NCBI RefSeq assembly: GCF_000381365.1
Contig: NZ_KB905466.1
Span: forward strand, 1,509,207 to 1,573,206
Direction: 5' to 3'
DNA from: Bacteroides salyersiae WAL 10018 = DSM 18765 = JCM 12988
GTDB lineage: Bacteria > Bacteroidota > Bacteroidia > Bacteroidales > Bacteroidaceae
Length of the DNA stretch: 64,000 bases
The notes below the pieces were generated by a model. That model was not told the origin of the DNA. It searched no databases and was given only the letters and a program-made list of their open reading frames with translations. Shown in pieces: positions 44,376-54,423 of the stretch. Position 1 is the stretch's first letter, and each line of letters starts with the position of its first letter. The position numbers and the translations under genes are program-made.

Positions 44376-45598
44376 GCGTAGGCAGTTCCCTGTTTGGTGC
44401 GCTCGCTTACAACCAAAACAAGGTGGATGAACAGCAGGGAAAGGTACTTTTAAGTAACCGTATGTTTGAAAGCGAGGACGGGAATTTCAGCATCCGGCGA
44501 TGTATGGAATGTTTCGATATGCACCTGCCCGCAGACCTGAAAACGGAAAAACCGATTATCCATATCTCCCTGAACCCGCACCCGGACGATGTGCTTTCTG
44601 ACAGCCAGCTTGCGGATATTGCCAAAGAGTATATGGATAAGTTAGGGTATGGCAATCAGCCGTATATGGTTTACAAGCACGAAGATATTGCAAGGCATCA
44701 TATACATATCGTTTCCATCCGGGTAGATGATACGGGCAAAAAGATAAACGACAAGTTCGAGCATATCCGCAGCAAACAAATCACCCGTGAACTGGAACAG
44801 AAGTACGGGCTGCATCCGGCAGAGAAGAAACAAGCAACCGAACGCCCCGAACTTAAAAAGGTGGACTACCGGGCAGGGGACGTAAAGCACCAGTTATCCA
44901 ATACGGTGAAAGCCCTTGTCGGCAGTTACCGTTTCCAAAGTTTCACGGAGTACAAAGCCCTGCTATCTATATATAATGTACAGGCGGAAGAAGTGAAAGG
45001 GGAAGTGAACGGTAAACCTTATAACGGTATTGTCTATTCGGTAACCAATGACAAAGGAGAAAAGCAGGGAAACCCGTTAAAATCTTCCTCTTTGGGAAAG
45101 TCGGTAGGTTACGAAGCCATCCAACGACACATCAAGAAATCCGCAAAGGACATTCAGGACAAAAAACTGAAAGAGCGCACCCGCCGGACAGTCGGCGCAG
45201 TGATGAAATCCGCCCGAAGCCGGGAACTGTTGGTTACAGACTTGAAAGCGAAAGGCATAGATGTACTTTTCCGGCAGAACGATACGGGCAGGATATACGG
45301 CGTAACATTCATCGACCACGAAAACCGTACCGTCCTGAACGGGTCACGGTTGGGAAAAGACTTTTCCACCAATGTGTTCAACGACCTGTTTTCCGGCTCC
45401 CGTACTTTGACGGGAAACAGCAAACAGAAAACGCAGGAACGCACGCCGGAATTTAACTCTACCGGACACCTTGAAAATACAGGCAAAACCATTGCGGGAC
45501 TGTTCAGCCTGTTATCCGGTGGGAACGATACGCCACCCGACAACAGCCAAGTTCCACCATCCAAGAAAAGGAAGAAGAAGAAACAAAGACGTATTTAA
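44360..45598 (+). CDS. mobB: Relaxase MobB
   Basis: 412 residues, the DNA-nicking relaxase that starts transfer. The metal-binding triad region is seen as ARHHIHIVSIRVD (about 115). The N-terminal domain AKISVGSSLFGALAYNQNKV is typical of Bacteroides MobB relaxases. The C-terminus ends in a Lys-rich tail. It lies between mobA and mobC as in CTnDOT. Confidence 0.93.
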   Translation: MVAKISVGSSLFGALAYNQNKVDEQQGKVLLSNRMFESEDGNFSIRRCMECFDMHLPADLKTEKPIIHISLNPHPDDVLSDSQLADIAKEYMDKLGYGNQPYMVYKHEDIARHHIHIVSIRVDDTGKKINDKFEHIRSKQITRELEQKYGLHPAEKKQATERPELKKVDYRAGDVKHQLSNTVKALVGSYRFQSFTEYKALLSIYNVQAEEVKGEVNGKPYNGIVYSVTNDKGEKQGNPLKSSSLGKSVGYEAIQRHIKKSAKDIQDKKLKERTRRTVGAVMKSARSRELLVTDLKAKGIDVLFRQNDTGRIYGVTFIDHENRTVLNGSRLGKDFSTNVFNDLFSGSRTLTGNSKQKTQERTPEFNSTGHLENTGKTIAGLFSLLSGGNDTPPDNSQVPPSKKRKKKKQRRI

Positions 45599-45618
45599 TA
45601 ACTATAAAAATTTCAATT

Positions 45619-47631
45619 ATGCAGAATGAAGATGATTTAAGAGGACTTGCAAAGGTTATGGACTTTATGCGGGCAATCAGTATTTTATTTGTAGTGATAA
45701 ACATTTACTGGTTTTGTTACCAGTCGTTCCGGGAGTGGGGTATCAATATCGGGGTAGTCGATAAAATCCTGCTGAACTTCCAGCGTACCGCCGGGCTGTT
45801 CTCCAATATCCTGTACACCAAACTTTTTTCGGTGGTGTTCCTTGCGCTTTCCTGTTTGGGTACAAAAGGAGTGAAAGAGGAAAAAATCACATGGAATAAG
45901 ATTTATGTGTTCCTGACAATCGGTTTTATCCTGTTTTTTCTGAACTGGTGGTTGTTGGCTCTTCCGTTACCATTAGCTGCAAATATAGGTTTGTATATCT
46001 TTACCATGACCGCCGGGTATCTTTCCCTGTTAGCTGCCGGAGTATGGATTTCACGTTTGCTGAAAAATAACCTGATGGATGATGTGTTTAATACCGAGAA
46101 TGAAAGTTTTGCACAAGAAACACGCTTGATAGAAAACGAGTATTCCATCAACCTGCCGACACGGTTCTACTATAAAAAGAAATGGAATGACGGATGGATA
46201 AACGTTGTAAACCCGTTCAGGGCAAGCATGGTATTGGGTACGCCCGGTTCGGGAAAATCGTATGCGATAGTCAATAACTACATCAAACAGCAAATCGAAA
46301 AAGGTTTTGCTGTTTATATTTATGACTACAAATTCCCTGACCTTTCGGAGATAGCTTACAATCACTTAATCAGCCATTTAGACGGGTATAAGGTGAAGCC
46401 TAAATTTTATATGATTAACTTTGACGACCCACGTAAAAGTCACCGATGCAACCCGATAAATCCGGCGTTTATGACGGACATATCGGACGCATACGAAGCC
46501 AGTTATACCATCATGTTAAATTTAAACCGCAGTTGGATAACCAAGCAGGGGGACTTCTTTGTGGAAAGTCCGATTATCCTGCTTGCTTCTATCATTTGGT
46601 TTTTGAAAATCTATCAGGGTGGAAAGTATTGTACATTCCCGCACGCCATCGAATTTCTGAACAAGAAATATACCGATACGTTCACAATTTTAACGAGTTA
46701 TCCCGAACTGGAAAACTACCTTTCACCATTTATGGACGCATGGGAATCGAATGCCCAAGACCAGTTACAGGGGCAGCTTGCAAGTGCAAAAATCCCGCTT
46801 TCAAGGATGATTTCACCCGCCCTATATTGGGTAATGACAGGTGATGATTTTTCACTGGATATAAACAATCCGGAAGAACCTAAAATATTGGTGGTAGGCA
46901 ATAATCCCGACCGCCAAAATATCTATTCCTGTGCTTTGGGACTGTATAATTCCCGTATTGTGAAGCTGATAAACAAGAAGCACCAACTGAAAAGTTCCGT
47001 GATAATTGACGAGTTGCCAACCATTTATTTTAGAGGATTGGATAACCTGATAGCAACGGCACGAAGCAACAAGGTAGCGGTCTGTTTGGGCTTTCAGGAT
47101 TTCAGCCAGTTACGCCGGGATTATGGGGACAAGGAAAGCAAAGTAATCGAAAATACGGTTGGTAATATCTTTTCCGGTCAGGTGGTTTCTGAAACGGCTA
47201 AAACGCTTTCAGACCGTTTCGGAAAGGTACTACAAAAGCGGCAAAGCATGACTATCAACCGGAATGACAAATCAACCTCAATCAGTACGCAGATGGATAG
47301 TTTGATACCGCCCAGTAAAATTTCCAATTTAACGCAGGGTATGTTTGTGGGTGCGGTCAGCGACAATTTCGATGAACGCATCGAGCAGAAGATTTTTCAT
47401 TGCGAAATTGTGGTGGATAACGAGAAAGTGAAGCGGGAAACAGCCAGTTACAAGAAACTTCCCCAAATCATAGATTTTAGGGACGAGAACGGGAATGACT
47501 GGATGCAGGAAGAAATACACGCAAATTACAACCGGGTCAGGCAAGAAGTCCAGCAGATTGTCACGGACGAAATGGAACGGATAAAAAATGACCCGGACTT
47601 ACGATATTTGTTAAAAAAAGTAGAAGAGTAA
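45619..47631 (+). CDS. mobC: Type IV coupling protein MobC (TraD/TraG-like ATPase)
   Basis: 670 residues, hydrophobic N-terminal segments (about 20-150), then Walker A GTPGSGKSYAIVNN (about 203-216) and Walker B VIIDELPTIYF with ATARSNKVAVCLGFQDFSQL. It brings relaxase-DNA to the mating channel. The leader CTATAAAAATTTCAATT before the ATG is shared with other ICE genes. Confidence 0.94.
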   Translation: MQNEDDLRGLAKVMDFMRAISILFVVINIYWFCYQSFREWGINIGVVDKILLNFQRTAGLFSNILYTKLFSVVFLALSCLGTKGVKEEKITWNKIYVFLTIGFILFFLNWWLLALPLPLAANIGLYIFTMTAGYLSLLAAGVWISRLLKNNLMDDVFNTENESFAQETRLIENEYSINLPTRFYYKKKWNDGWINVVNPFRASMVLGTPGSGKSYAIVNNYIKQQIEKGFAVYIYDYKFPDLSEIAYNHLISHLDGYKVKPKFYMINFDDPRKSHRCNPINPAFMTDISDAYEASYTIMLNLNRSWITKQGDFFVESPIILLASIIWFLKIYQGGKYCTFPHAIEFLNKKYTDTFTILTSYPELENYLSPFMDAWESNAQDQLQGQLASAKIPLSRMISPALYWVMTGDDFSLDINNPEEPKILVVGNNPDRQNIYSCALGLYNSRIVKLINKKHQLKSSVIIDELPTIYFRGLDNLIATARSNKVAVCLGFQDFSQLRRDYGDKESKVIENTVGNIFSGQVVSETAKTLSDRFGKVLQKRQSMTINRNDKSTSISTQMDSLIPPSKISNLTQGMFVGAVSDNFDERIEQKIFHCEIVVDNEKVKRETASYKKLPQIIDFRDENGNDWMQEEIHANYNRVRQEVQQIVTDEMERIKNDPDLRYLLKKVEE

Positions 47632-47654
47632 AGTTAATTGGAAGTTAAAAAATA

Positions 47655-47696
47655 AACTCCACCTCTACTATAGTTATCTAAAGCAGAGGTGGAGTT
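47655..47696. terminator. Bidirectional terminator between mobC and the ATPase gene
   Basis: AACTCCACCTCT (47655-47666) pairs perfectly with 47685-47696. It lies between two convergent genes, with A/T-rich flanks. Confidence 0.8.
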
Positions 47697-47750
47697 GCTA
47701 AAAATATTTTAAGAGAATATAATGGATAGTTCCAAAAATTACTTTATATA

Positions 47751-50318
47751 TTATTTGATAAAAAGTCCTCTAATTCTTTTAAATTCATTATAATCCTCTA
47801 TGAACTCTGATAATTTTGGTTCGTTGTCTATTTCCGTTGGGTTACTATGTCCTTTTATATAGCCACAACTCCTTTCAAATATTTCATTCAACTTATCTTT
47901 GCATTGGTTAAGCAATTCTCCATTAATTTTCACAAAAGAAGTTAATGCTATGTTTTTTTGATAACGTTTTACTGTTCCTTGAAATATTTCTTGTTCAACA
48001 CATAATTCTATAGCTGAACGCAAATATCCATATCCATCTGAAGCAACGTCACTTTCACTTCTTCCTTTAGGCGTATTATTTATTAAAGGGTTAATTTTTG
48101 ACATATATTTATTCACACTATTTATTTCTTCTTCCGCTTCTGTAATAACCCCTGTTTCTCCGAATTCACTTTTAGAGTTGAGGAAAATGCATGTAGTATT
48201 TTTAAATAAAGGCTGTTTACTAAAATACAATATACTATTAAAAAGTAGTACACTATGTGTAAAGATAACAACTTGTCTTTCATTAGAAAGCCTTATTAAT
48301 CTCCTTGCCACATCATCTATTATATTGTGATCTAAACTATTAACAGGGTCGTCAAACACTACAGGAGCTACATTTTTGTCTAATTGCAGCTCAGTGAGAA
48401 ATTCAGCGAGAGCAATAGCTTTTTGTTCTCCTTCACTCAAAATATCTGATAGAAAATATTTAGTATTTAGTTTTTGCTGTATTTTTGAGACACCTTTTGT
48501 TGTACCAAAATTTAATTCGACATTAATATATGTTTTTCTTAGAGACCTTAATTCCTGATTGAAATTTTCTATAAAATGACTTTTTATCAATTCTTCTCTT
48601 GCATCTGTAGTTTTTTTACTAATAGAGGTTGTATTAAAGCAACTACGCTTTTTATCCAATAATTCTTTTTTCTTTAAAACTTCGATTGCATTTATTATGT
48701 CTCTGTAATGTTTTGAAAATATTTGTCTGTCTTTTAATTCATTGATTACGGTTTGTATCTTACTTTCTTGGTTTTCAATATTTTGAAGTATTTCTTTCTT
48801 TTTAGAAACAATATCACTTATTGTTTCTTTTGTGGATAGTAAAAAAGATTTTATAGCTTCATAGTTTACATCAAATACTTTATCAAATATATTCTCATTA
48901 TCTTCAATTATTAAGTTGATTAAGGAGAGTATTTTTTCACGAAATTGAACAATTTCACTGGGCTGTTTGCTACTACTATCTTCATTTGTACCGAATGTAG
49001 GCTGATGGAAGATAAAGTCTATGTTTATATTTTTCAGACTCTCAATTAACTCATCTTTCTGTTTTTTTAAAGAACGGAGCTCATCCTGCGTGGTGTCATT
49101 CAGTAATTGATGGTAATTTTTGAGCAAATTTCTTGCTTCATTTGTCATTAAAGGTTGCCGACAATATATACATATATCATCATGTGAAGGATAATCGTCT
49201 TTTCCCAATATTTTTATATATTCTTCTGCTGAATTTATAAAATTTTCAAATTCTTTTGTTTGATAAAAATCAACACCATTAGATTCTGCAATATCTTTTA
49301 TCCCTAATTTTGATTTCTTGTTAAGTTCAATGATTTTCTTTTTTGTATTTACGAAATTTTCAAAAATAGAAGAATTTATTTTTTTATTTACACTTTCCAA
49401 ATTTGCAATAAATTCATTTAATTCAGAAATTTGCAAGGTAAAATTTTTAAGTTCTGTTTCTAATAGCGTTTTATTAAGTCGTTTTAACTCCTCTTCTTTT
49501 ATTTCAATTTCTTTTTCCTGTTCTGTACTAAACATCCTTAATTCATCTAATTTCACTTTTGATGATTTAGAACTAAGTGTTTGTATATATGTAAAATGGG
49601 GCGTATTTTCATGTAAATCTTTAGTCCACTCTAAAGGACATTGAAGTTTATTAATTTTTTCATTTAACATTTTATTTAGTTCGCCTAATTCCTCTGAAAC
49701 CAAGTTAAACAAATGGAACCCAATTGGCGACACAATCAATTGCCTACCATCGTTAAGTGAAATATTTACACAACTATTATTGAATACTGATATTGTTTGT
49801 AAATCCATATTCAATGTTACACCATCCCAATTGAAAGTATATTCATTTTCTTCTGCTTTGTATTTTATACAAGCTGTCATTGGGGTAGGTTCAGCGTAAA
49901 TATTGGGTAAAATTTTAGTCGTATTATCATAGCTGAAACCCAAAGATCTTAATATCCTACTATATCCAGTTTTTCCTGTTCCATTTTCTCCATAAATAAC
50001 AGTTATATTTTTGCTGAATTTTATACACTGATTTTGAGCTAATTTATTAACACCTTGAATATCAGACAAGGATAACAATTCTATTTTCTTAGAAACAGGT
50101 ATATAGGTAGGTTTAGCTTTTGAAATTGCAGGAAGCCCATTTCTTAATCCTACATCTTGTAAAAAATACTCAAAAATCGTATCTCGTTCAGATTGAATAA
50201 GAGGCTTTTCAGACGCAACAATACTACTTACAAGTAGTTTACTCCATTGTCCATAGCTTTCTGCCCAATCCCATAAAAAATCTATTAAGTTTCTTTTTGT
50301 TCCTGTTGTTGAACTCAT
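47751..50318 (-). CDS. Zinc-hook SMC-like ATPase, RloC/PrrC-like candidate anticodon nuclease
   Basis: 855 residues, strongly AT-rich and opposed to the mob genes. It has Walker A IYGENGTGKTGYS (about 110-122). Two long coiled-coil arms flank CIYCRQPL (CxxC zinc hook, about residue 380). The signature LSEGEQKAIALAEFLTEL and Walker B PVVFDDPVNSLDH follow, as in AAA_13/Rad50-like proteins. The C-terminal domain has R-x3-E (YLRSAIE) and a later His (GYIKGHS), the spacing type of PrrC/RloC anticodon nucleases. It probably cleaves RNA upon phage attack. Nuclease assignment is inferred. It is inserted cargo. Confidence 0.7.
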   Translation of the reverse strand: MSSTTGTKRNLIDFLWDWAESYGQWSKLLVSSIVASEKPLIQSERDTIFEYFLQDVGLRNGLPAISKAKPTYIPVSKKIELLSLSDIQGVNKLAQNQCIKFSKNITVIYGENGTGKTGYSRILRSLGFSYDNTTKILPNIYAEPTPMTACIKYKAEENEYTFNWDGVTLNMDLQTISVFNNSCVNISLNDGRQLIVSPIGFHLFNLVSEELGELNKMLNEKINKLQCPLEWTKDLHENTPHFTYIQTLSSKSSKVKLDELRMFSTEQEKEIEIKEEELKRLNKTLLETELKNFTLQISELNEFIANLESVNKKINSSIFENFVNTKKKIIELNKKSKLGIKDIAESNGVDFYQTKEFENFINSAEEYIKILGKDDYPSHDDICIYCRQPLMTNEARNLLKNYHQLLNDTTQDELRSLKKQKDELIESLKNINIDFIFHQPTFGTNEDSSSKQPSEIVQFREKILSLINLIIEDNENIFDKVFDVNYEAIKSFLLSTKETISDIVSKKKEILQNIENQESKIQTVINELKDRQIFSKHYRDIINAIEVLKKKELLDKKRSCFNTTSISKKTTDAREELIKSHFIENFNQELRSLRKTYINVELNFGTTKGVSKIQQKLNTKYFLSDILSEGEQKAIALAEFLTELQLDKNVAPVVFDDPVNSLDHNIIDDVARRLIRLSNERQVVIFTHSVLLFNSILYFSKQPLFKNTTCIFLNSKSEFGETGVITEAEEEINSVNKYMSKINPLINNTPKGRSESDVASDGYGYLRSAIELCVEQEIFQGTVKRYQKNIALTSFVKINGELLNQCKDKLNEIFERSCGYIKGHSNPTEIDNEPKLSEFIEDYNEFKRIRGLFIK

Positions 50319-50516
50319 AATTTCTTAAATTTAATGTGTTATTCACAAATGTATGATAATTTTATATACCAATCAAGTTTTAACCAATTTAGTTATGACA
50401 AATGAAGCCAAACGAGGACTAATGAAGCCACCCATTCCCAAATCCTTAAATATACTCCATTTCATCCTTACTTTTACTTCCGAAATATTTATTTACTCAC
50501 TAAAATTCAAAAAGTT

Positions 50517-52055
50517 ATGGATGTAAACACAGCCAACCAATCCACCACTGACGAACAGATGATGGATATTCTTCTTGTACTGGATAAGGAGAAAAAGACA
50601 ATCAGCGCAGTGAAAGGCGTGGATGAAAACGGGGAACTCCAAACCGTACCGCCGGAGAACAACAGCGAACTTCTGAAATTCGACCGTCACGGTGATTTCT
50701 TTTCCAACTTCTTTTCCAACATGATAAACCAGTTGAAGAACCCGACCCGTTTTAACTTCTTCAAAATCCCTAAGATTGAACTTCCCAAAATCGAGCCGAT
50801 AATCAGGGATAACTTCAACAATCCGACACCTGAAAACGAAGCGGGCATAGAGCGTTACCGGGTAACACCTGAAACCGTGAAGCAGGAAGCGAAGAAAGAA
50901 CAGCAGGAAACCCAAGCCCAACCACAACCACAGCAGCCAGCCAAAGAAGCGGGAGCAACGGCACAAGCACCGCAGCAACCCGACAAAAGCAAGTATGTGA
51001 TTGACCCAGATAAAGTGGACTGGGAAGCCTTGAAGAATTTTGGTCTATCCAAAGAACAGCTTGAAAAGGAAAAGGCTTTAGAACCCATGTTAAGGGGGTA
51101 CAAGTCGCCCGGTGCGTTCTCCATCGCAGGAAACTACAATTCCGCCATTATGAAGCTGGACGCACGCCTATCTTTCCGGCATGATAAGGACGGGAATGTG
51201 GTTTTGGCGATACACGGCATCCGCCAAAAGCCGGAACTTGAACATCCGTTCTTCGGGCATGAATTTTCCAAAGAGGATAAAGCCAATCTTCTTGAAACGG
51301 GCAATATGGGACGGATTGTAAACCTGAAAAACTATATCACGGGGGAAATGATACCTTCTTTCGTCAGTGTGGATAAGGTGACGAACGAACTGGTTTCCAT
51401 GCGTGCAAGTAGCGTCCAAATCCCCGATGAAATAAAGGGTGTCAAACTTAGTAAGGAACAGCAGCAAGCCTTACGGGAGGGAAAGGGTGTATTCCTTGAA
51501 AATATGATTTCCAACCGTAAAAATCCTTTTTCCGCTACCGTTCAGGTCAATGCCGACAAGAAAAGTCTGGAATTTATTTATCCCAATGCCAAACAATCAC
51601 AGGAGCAACGGCAGAAACAGGAGCGGCAGAACAACCTTGTCACCAGTGACGGTGTAACCATCCCCAAGAGCATTTCAGGAATAGAACTGACACGCCAGCA
51701 ACAGCAGGATTTAGTCAATGACAAGACCATCTTTGTTGCCGGGCTGAAAGACAAGAGAGGGGTCGAATACGATGCTTATATACAGGTGAATCATGACAAG
51801 AAGAAACTCGGCTTTTACAGCGATAATCCCAGTTTTGACCGTTCCGCCGTGAAAGAGATTACCCCGGCAAGCAAGAACCGCACACAGGTAGCGGTCAATT
51901 CGGAGGGCAAGACCAACGAAGCTACCAAGAAAGTGAAAGAACCTTTGAAAAAGGGTCAGGACAAGCCTACTGAAAAACAGAAAACCAAGCAGGATAAAAA
52001 GGAGAAGCAAGAGCAGACGGATAAACCCAAACAAAGCAGGGGACACAAAAGATGA
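50517..52055 (+). CDS. DUF3945/DUF4099-type ICE protein
   Basis: 512 residues. The N-terminus (MMDILLVLDKEKKTISAVKGVDENGELQTVPPENNSE...FDRHGDFFSNFFSNM) is typical of a Bacteroides ICE family. It has a Gln/Pro-rich linker (about 120-160), a DUF4099-like domain and two DUF3945 repeats (IPDEIKGVKLSKEQQQAL and IPKSISGIELTRQQQQDL). The C-terminal tail is Lys/Gln-rich and disordered. The function is unknown. It overlaps the next gene by 4 bp and is in one operon with topB. Confidence 0.85.
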   Translation: MDVNTANQSTTDEQMMDILLVLDKEKKTISAVKGVDENGELQTVPPENNSELLKFDRHGDFFSNFFSNMINQLKNPTRFNFFKIPKIELPKIEPIIRDNFNNPTPENEAGIERYRVTPETVKQEAKKEQQETQAQPQPQQPAKEAGATAQAPQQPDKSKYVIDPDKVDWEALKNFGLSKEQLEKEKALEPMLRGYKSPGAFSIAGNYNSAIMKLDARLSFRHDKDGNVVLAIHGIRQKPELEHPFFGHEFSKEDKANLLETGNMGRIVNLKNYITGEMIPSFVSVDKVTNELVSMRASSVQIPDEIKGVKLSKEQQQALREGKGVFLENMISNRKNPFSATVQVNADKKSLEFIYPNAKQSQEQRQKQERQNNLVTSDGVTIPKSISGIELTRQQQQDLVNDKTIFVAGLKDKRGVEYDAYIQVNHDKKKLGFYSDNPSFDRSAVKEITPASKNRTQVAVNSEGKTNEATKKVKEPLKKGQDKPTEKQKTKQDKKEKQEQTDKPKQSRGHKR

Positions 52056-52240
52056 TAGCGGTATTAATCCTTATCCCGGTTATCGGTTTCGTCCTGTTTC
52101 TCTTTGCCTGTTACAAAACGGACTGGAAAACCATAGACGAGCAGAACCGACAATATTATATAGATGGCTATCACATCTATTATGACCGGAAAATCCTAAG
52201 ACAAAAAGAGGTGGAACAATTAAAATCAAAATTAGAATGA
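52052..52240 (+). CDS. Small membrane protein
   Basis: 62 residues with an N-terminal hydrophobic helix (MIAVLILIPVIGFVLFLFACY) and a charged C-terminus. It overlaps the gene before (ATGA) and topB (4 bp). It is conserved in position between DUF3945 genes and topB of related elements as far as I recall. Confidence 0.65.
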   Translation: MIAVLILIPVIGFVLFLFACYKTDWKTIDEQNRQYYIDGYHIYYDRKILRQKEVEQLKSKLE

Positions 52241-54319
52241 TTGCAGTAATCGGAGAAAAACCAAGCGTGGCAAGGGATATTGCCCGCATTTTAGGAGCGA
52301 GTGAAAAACAGGATGGCTACCTTTCAGGTAACGGGTATCTCGTTACCTGGGCGTTCGGCCATCTTGTAGGATTGGCAATGCCGGAAGCATACGGCATACA
52401 GAGTTTCCGTCGGGAAAGTCTGCCTATTATCCCGGATAGTTTTCAACTTACACCCCGACAAGTAAAAGCGGAAAAAGGGTACAAGGCAGACCCCGGAGCG
52501 TTGAAACAGTTAAAGGTAATCAAAGAAGTATTCGACCAGTCGGATAAGATAATTGTCGCTACCGATGCAGGGAGAGAGGGAGAACTTATATTCAGGTACA
52601 TTTACCAGTATATCGGATGCAACAAGCCTTTTGTCCGCTTATGGATAAGCAGCCTTACGGACAAGGCAATCTGTGAGGGACTGCAAAACCTAAAAGACGG
52701 TAGCTTGTATGATAACCTTTTCCTTTCGGCACAGGCACGCAGCGAAGCGGATTATTTGATAGGAATTAATGGTACACAGGCTTTAAGCGTGGCAGCCGGA
52801 CAAGGAATATTCTCTTTGGGACGGGTACAATCACCCACGTTGGCAATGATATGCACCCGCTTTTTGGAGAACAAGAACTTTGTCTCGCAAAAGTATTGGC
52901 AACTGAAATTACAGTCGGCAAAGGATAATATAGCTTTTACGGCACTATCCGCAGATAAATACGATACGCAGCAAGCCGCCATCGACACGTTGCAAAGGAT
53001 AAAGGAAGCGAAAACGGTTCAGGTGAAAACCGTAGAGCGTAAGGAAGTGAACCAAGAACCGCCTTTGCTCTATGATTTAACCACGCTGCAAAAAGAAGCG
53101 AATACCAAGCTAAATTTTTCCGCAGATAAAACATTATCCATTGCACAAAAGCTATACGAGGGTAAACTTATCAGTTACCCCCGAACCGGAAGCCGTTATA
53201 TATCACAGGACGTATTCGAGGAAATCCCGGAACGTCTTGTTAATTTGGAGCAGTACGCCCGTTTTGCCGGATATGCTGCCGGGATGAAAGGCAAAGCCTT
53301 AAATTCCCGTTCCGTGAACGATGGCAAGGTAACAGACCACCACGCCCTGATTGTGACGGAAAACCTGCCCGGTAAACTGGAAGCGGACGAACAGGCAATC
53401 TATGAACTGATAGCCGGACGGATGTTGGAAGCCTTTTCTGAAAAATGTGTCAAAGACGTTACCAGTGTAATGCTGGAATGTGTAGGCTCACTTTTCACGG
53501 TCAAAGGGGCTATAATCAAGTCCGCCGGATGGCGTGCCGTATTCGCAGAAAAAGAGGACGGGGAAGATAACACCACTTTGCCCGCCATGCAGGACGGAGA
53601 TAGTTTACTGCTTTCCGGCATTGAACTACTGGAGAAACAGACCAAGCCCAAGCCGTTACACACGGAAAGCAGTTTGCTTTCTTCAATGGAAACAGCGGGT
53701 AAGGAACTGGAAAACGCCGACCTGAAAGCCAGCATGAAAGATACGGGTATCGGCACGCCCGCAACACGGGCAGCCATCATCGAAACGCTGTTTTCCCGCC
53801 AGTACATCATCCGGGAGAAAAAGAACCTTGTCCCGACCGAGAAAGGGCTTGCCGTTTACAATATTATCCGGGATAAAGAAGATAGCAGACGTTGAAATGA
53901 CGGGAATGTGGGAAAACACGCTTGCCAAAATAGAAAGCGGAGAAATGAACCCCGACACGTTCCGCAAAGGTATCGAAGTGTATGCACGGCAAATCACGGC
54001 TGAACTTTTGGGCGTTCAACTTTATTTCGCTTCGGGTAATGATTGTATCTGTCCGAAATGCAAGACCGGACACATCCTTTTCTATCCGAAAGTCGCCAAA
54101 TGTTCCAATGTGGATTGTTCCGTTACCATCTTTCGCAATAAGAGCGACAAGCAGCTAACGGACAAACAGATTACCGAACTGGTGACGACTGGGAAAACCG
54201 GGCTAATCAAAGGCTTTAAAAGCAAGAACGGCAAGGTCTTTGACGCTTCACTTGCTTTTGACGAACAGTTTAATGTTACTTTCGTGTTTCCTGAAAAGAA
54301 AGGCAAGCCGAAGAAATAA
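52237..54319 (+). pseudogene. topB: DNA topoisomerase III (TopB), frameshifted near its C-terminus
   Basis: The 5' frame (552 codons) has the toprim motif EKPSVARDIA, ATDAGREGELIFRYIY, the active-site Tyr in YPRTGSRYI and DHHALIVTEN. It then ends in DKEDSRR. The correct frame resumes as KKIADVEMTGMWENTL and runs to the zinc ribbon (CPKC...CSNVDC). The reading DKKIADVEM is recovered if one base near 53878 (GATAAAGAAGATA) is removed, so a 1-nt insertion breaks an enzyme of about 694 residues. It may be a real mutation or a sequencing error. The 5' part alone retains the catalytic core. Confidence 0.88.
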
Positions 54320-54332
54320 GCTGGAAATAGCT

Positions 54333-54420
54333 ATATTTGCCACAGAAAGTTTCATTATAGATAGATTTATAATTGAAATTTTTGTGGTTGAAGCACCCGG
54401 AGGGACACCGGGTGCTTTTT
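54333..54420 (+). ncRNA. Candidate small RNA: promoter box plus terminator
   Basis: TATATTTG (54333-54340) is followed about 50 nt later by a strong terminator (AAGCACCCGG 54391-54400 with CCGGGTGCTT 54408-54417, then T5). No rightward gene follows, so the transcript would be about 75 nt. It may equally be only the topB terminator with a chance promoter match. Confidence 0.35.
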
Positions 54421-54422
54421 TA
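54391..54422 (+). terminator. Terminator of the mob-topB operon
   Basis: Perfect 10-bp stem with 7-nt loop and a T-run, 70 bp after the topB end. Confidence 0.88.
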
Positions 54423-54423
54423 A

